Origin: Nanobdellota archaeon
GTDB lineage: Archaea > Nanobdellota > Nanobdellia > Pacearchaeales > GW2011-AR1
DNA: 6,842 nt
Assembly (NCBI GenBank): GCA_030704765.1
Contig: JAUYDD010000019.1
Coordinates: 1 to 6,842 of the forward strand
Direction: 5' to 3'
The position numbers and the translations under genes are program-made. The notes under the pieces were generated by a model. The model did no database searches and was not told the DNA's origin. It saw only the letters and a program-made list of their open reading frames with translations. Below are positions 5,413-6,842 of this stretch, in pieces. The stretch's first letter is position 1, and each line of letters begins with the position of its first letter.

Positions 5413-6842
5413 GAGGCTGTGTTGTAATTCTTATTAAAAAAGTGATAGATCATTAATAGAAAATATTTTTTTACAGATACCTCCAGCATTCCCCCATTTT
5501 CTTTCCACTTTTTGTATATTTTTATCATATTGTATGCCGTGGAGAACAGATTCATTTCATTTTCACAGGGTTTTTTATCTCTGCACTTGAATTCTCTATA
5601 ACTCAGGTTATGAAAGATGTGTGCCTGAGCAACTTCACCCTTGTGAAATCTTTTATTATATTTCTCAATCCCCTCTTTCGTCTTAAAACGAAGCCTTATC
5701 TCTCTAATTAAGGGATTAATCCTTGTTGTCCTAAATGGAGAATGCTTCCCCTTATCTGTGCACTCTTTCTGAAATTTACAATCCCTGCATTTATCGGTCC
5801 GATAAATATTTGTCCAATTCCCATTTTTGTTAGTCTCTCTTCTAACAAAATTCATTCGGTGTCCTTCAGGACATATAGCTTGATTTTTTTCAAAATCAAG
5901 TTCAAATCTATCATTGTCGAATTTAGATATTTTTTTTGACTTCCCATGAAGTTCTTTTGTTGTAACCCTATCTGGAATATAGGCTATTGCTTCCTCTTCT
6001 TTGTAATACTCAGCAGTATCGCTTCCCATATAACCATTATCTTGGAAAACTTCTACACCTTTCAGGCTAGCTTTCTGTTCCTCCTTGAACTTTTCCATTG
6101 TAGGCCTTGTTTCATGTATATCTGTTGGAGAATTTGTGATATAGTTTCCTACAATAATCTCACATTTGTCTTCAACAAGCAACTGGCAGTTATACGATTG
6201 TTCATAGAATCCTTTTTTCATTTTCATTACTCTAGAATCCATGTCGGTCATGTTTACTCCCTCCACTTTCTCTTGCTGGATTTTTGCCTTTGCTTTGTCC
6301 ATTTGTACTTTTGCTTTGCCAATATCCTTTAACATCCCTTTTACTTTTTCTTGCAATTTTCTCCTATGTGTTAGATGCTCTGGAATCTTTATCTCTCCAT
6401 TAGATTCCCCATATTTTTTATCTTCTTCTTTATCTACATTTTCTGCCTCTTCAAATTGCTTGTCAACAAATTCTGACAAGAAATCTATCTCTTCTTTGGT
6501 AAAAGTCTTGCTTTTTGAAGCATTAGCCTTGACTTTTATACCATCAAGATAAAGCTTGTTCAAGTTTACCATGTCTAGTTTTTTTGCAATTTCAACTGTC
6601 TGCAAAAAACATTTTTTAATTAAATCGCGATTTTCTTTTCGAAACATCGCAATTGTATGGAAATCTGGGTTCAAGTTTTCAGATAAATATCTGAAAACGA
6701 TGTTTTCCATTGTCTGCTTCTCTAGCTTTCTAGTAGAAGTTATTCTTTCACAAATTCCATTAAGAATTATTTTGATAATAACTCTTGGATGATAGCTTGG
6801 ATTTCCAGGTCCATTGACTTTCTGATCAAAGTCATCAAAATT
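5394..6842 (-). CDS. IS1182-type DDE transposase, N-terminus cut by window edge
   Basis: It cuts and rejoins the ends of its own element. Seen: 482 residues, open to the right edge; an ATG at 6710 is internal, because the frame upstream reads Y-H-P-R-V-I-I-K and S-T-R-K-L-E, typical of the DUF772-like N-terminal domain. Then come N-P-D-F-H-T-I-A-M-F-R, the first catalytic Asp in Y-L-D-G-I-K-V-K-A-N-A-S (visible residue 100), a Lys/Glu-rich probable coiled coil (about 114-195), T-D-M-D-S-R-V-M-K, Y-N-C-Q, the second Asp in F-Q-D-N-G-Y-M-G-S (268), a Cys cluster (324, 352, 355, 361) and a probable catalytic Glu in G-E-V-A-Q-A-H-I-F-H-N-L (403). Known: this order is that of IS1182-family transposases, in which Glu usually stands in V-E-P-x-F-G-x-I-K, so the motif here is diverged. 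About 20 N-terminal residues are probably missing. The last residues and the TGA lie beyond the presumed element end, in a flanking hairpin. No frameshift is seen in the visible part, so it may be functional. Confidence 0.9.
   Translation of the reverse strand, partial: NFDDFDQKVNGPGNPSYHPRVIIKIILNGICERITSTRKLEKQTMENIVFRYLSENLNPDFHTIAMFRKENRDLIKKCFLQTVEIAKKLDMVNLNKLYLDGIKVKANASKSKTFTKEEIDFLSEFVDKQFEEAENVDKEEDKKYGESNGEIKIPEHLTHRRKLQEKVKGMLKDIGKAKVQMDKAKAKIQQEKVEGVNMTDMDSRVMKMKKGFYEQSYNCQLLVEDKCEIIVGNYITNSPTDIHETRPTMEKFKEEQKASLKGVEVFQDNGYMGSDTAEYYKEEEAIAYIPDRVTTKELHGKSKKISKFDNDRFELDFEKNQAICPEGHRMNFVRRETNKNGNWTNIYRTDKCRDCKFQKECTDKGKHSPFRTTRINPLIREIRLRFKTKEGIEKYNKRFHKGEVAQAHIFHNLSYREFKCRDKKPCENEMNLFSTAYNMIKIYKKWKENGGMLEVSVKKYFLLMIYHFFNKNYNTASHRKFI
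5413..6842 (-). mobile_element. Insertion sequence of the IS1182 family, partial
   Basis: The transposase fills the visible part. The left boundary is placed at GAGGCTGT (5413-5420), a sequence resembling the G-rich GGCTGTC ends common among related DDE elements, and located exactly at the foot of a palindrome. The other end lies outside the window, so the inverted-repeat partner and target duplication cannot be checked here. The family assignment comes from the transposase; the exact boundary is inferred. Confidence 0.6.

Noticed and set aside
5742..6792. Four + strand frames opposite the transposase
   Set aside because: Phe/Cys/Ser-rich antisense translations of a clear transposase.

Overview
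The window most likely comes from a DPANN-type archaeon (Pacearchaeota/Woesearchaeota-like). That is an inference from four things. The DNA is AT-rich. Two genes have archaeal TATA-like boxes placed so that the mRNAs would be nearly leaderless. The secreted proteins have an architecture I associate with this group: Cys-rich repeats opening with C-T/S-D-S-D, an AQISVFIILG-type membrane anchor, and short aromatic/basic C-terminal tails. No rRNA, tRNA or core metabolic gene is present to settle the taxonomy.

Layout. Positions 1-498 hold no protein gene but are rich in inverted repeats. They include a GC-rich, strongly folded island at 219-330, which is the best candidate here for an undescribed structured RNA. 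Next come three genes on the + strand, all for exported or membrane-anchored proteins of unknown function. 499-2562 encodes a 687-residue secreted protein with a signal peptide, a dockerin-like pair of calcium-binding loops, three Cys-rich repeats, further Cys-rich modules and an amphipathic C-terminal tail. 2641-3450 encodes a 269-residue single-pass protein with a pilin-like N-terminus. 3452-5293 encodes a 613-residue secreted protein whose only cysteines sit in a Gly/Ser-rich C-terminal tail. The second and third genes are one nucleotide apart and surely form an operon; the first probably has its own promoter.

The right part, 5413-6842, is an insertion sequence of the IS1182 type, with its transposase on the - strand and running off the window edge. 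The 101 bases between the third gene and the element are almost entirely two abutting inverted-repeat structures, and the element begins exactly where the second hairpin ends. The transposase frame reads through the presumed terminal repeat and takes its stop codon from that hairpin, which suggests insertion next to, or within a duplication of, a palindromic target.

Together the three + strand genes look like a small cell-surface module: two secreted Cys-rich proteins and one anchored protein, plausibly held by disulfides and calcium. Any role in attachment or host contact is a guess. No defence, CRISPR or metabolic system was recognised.
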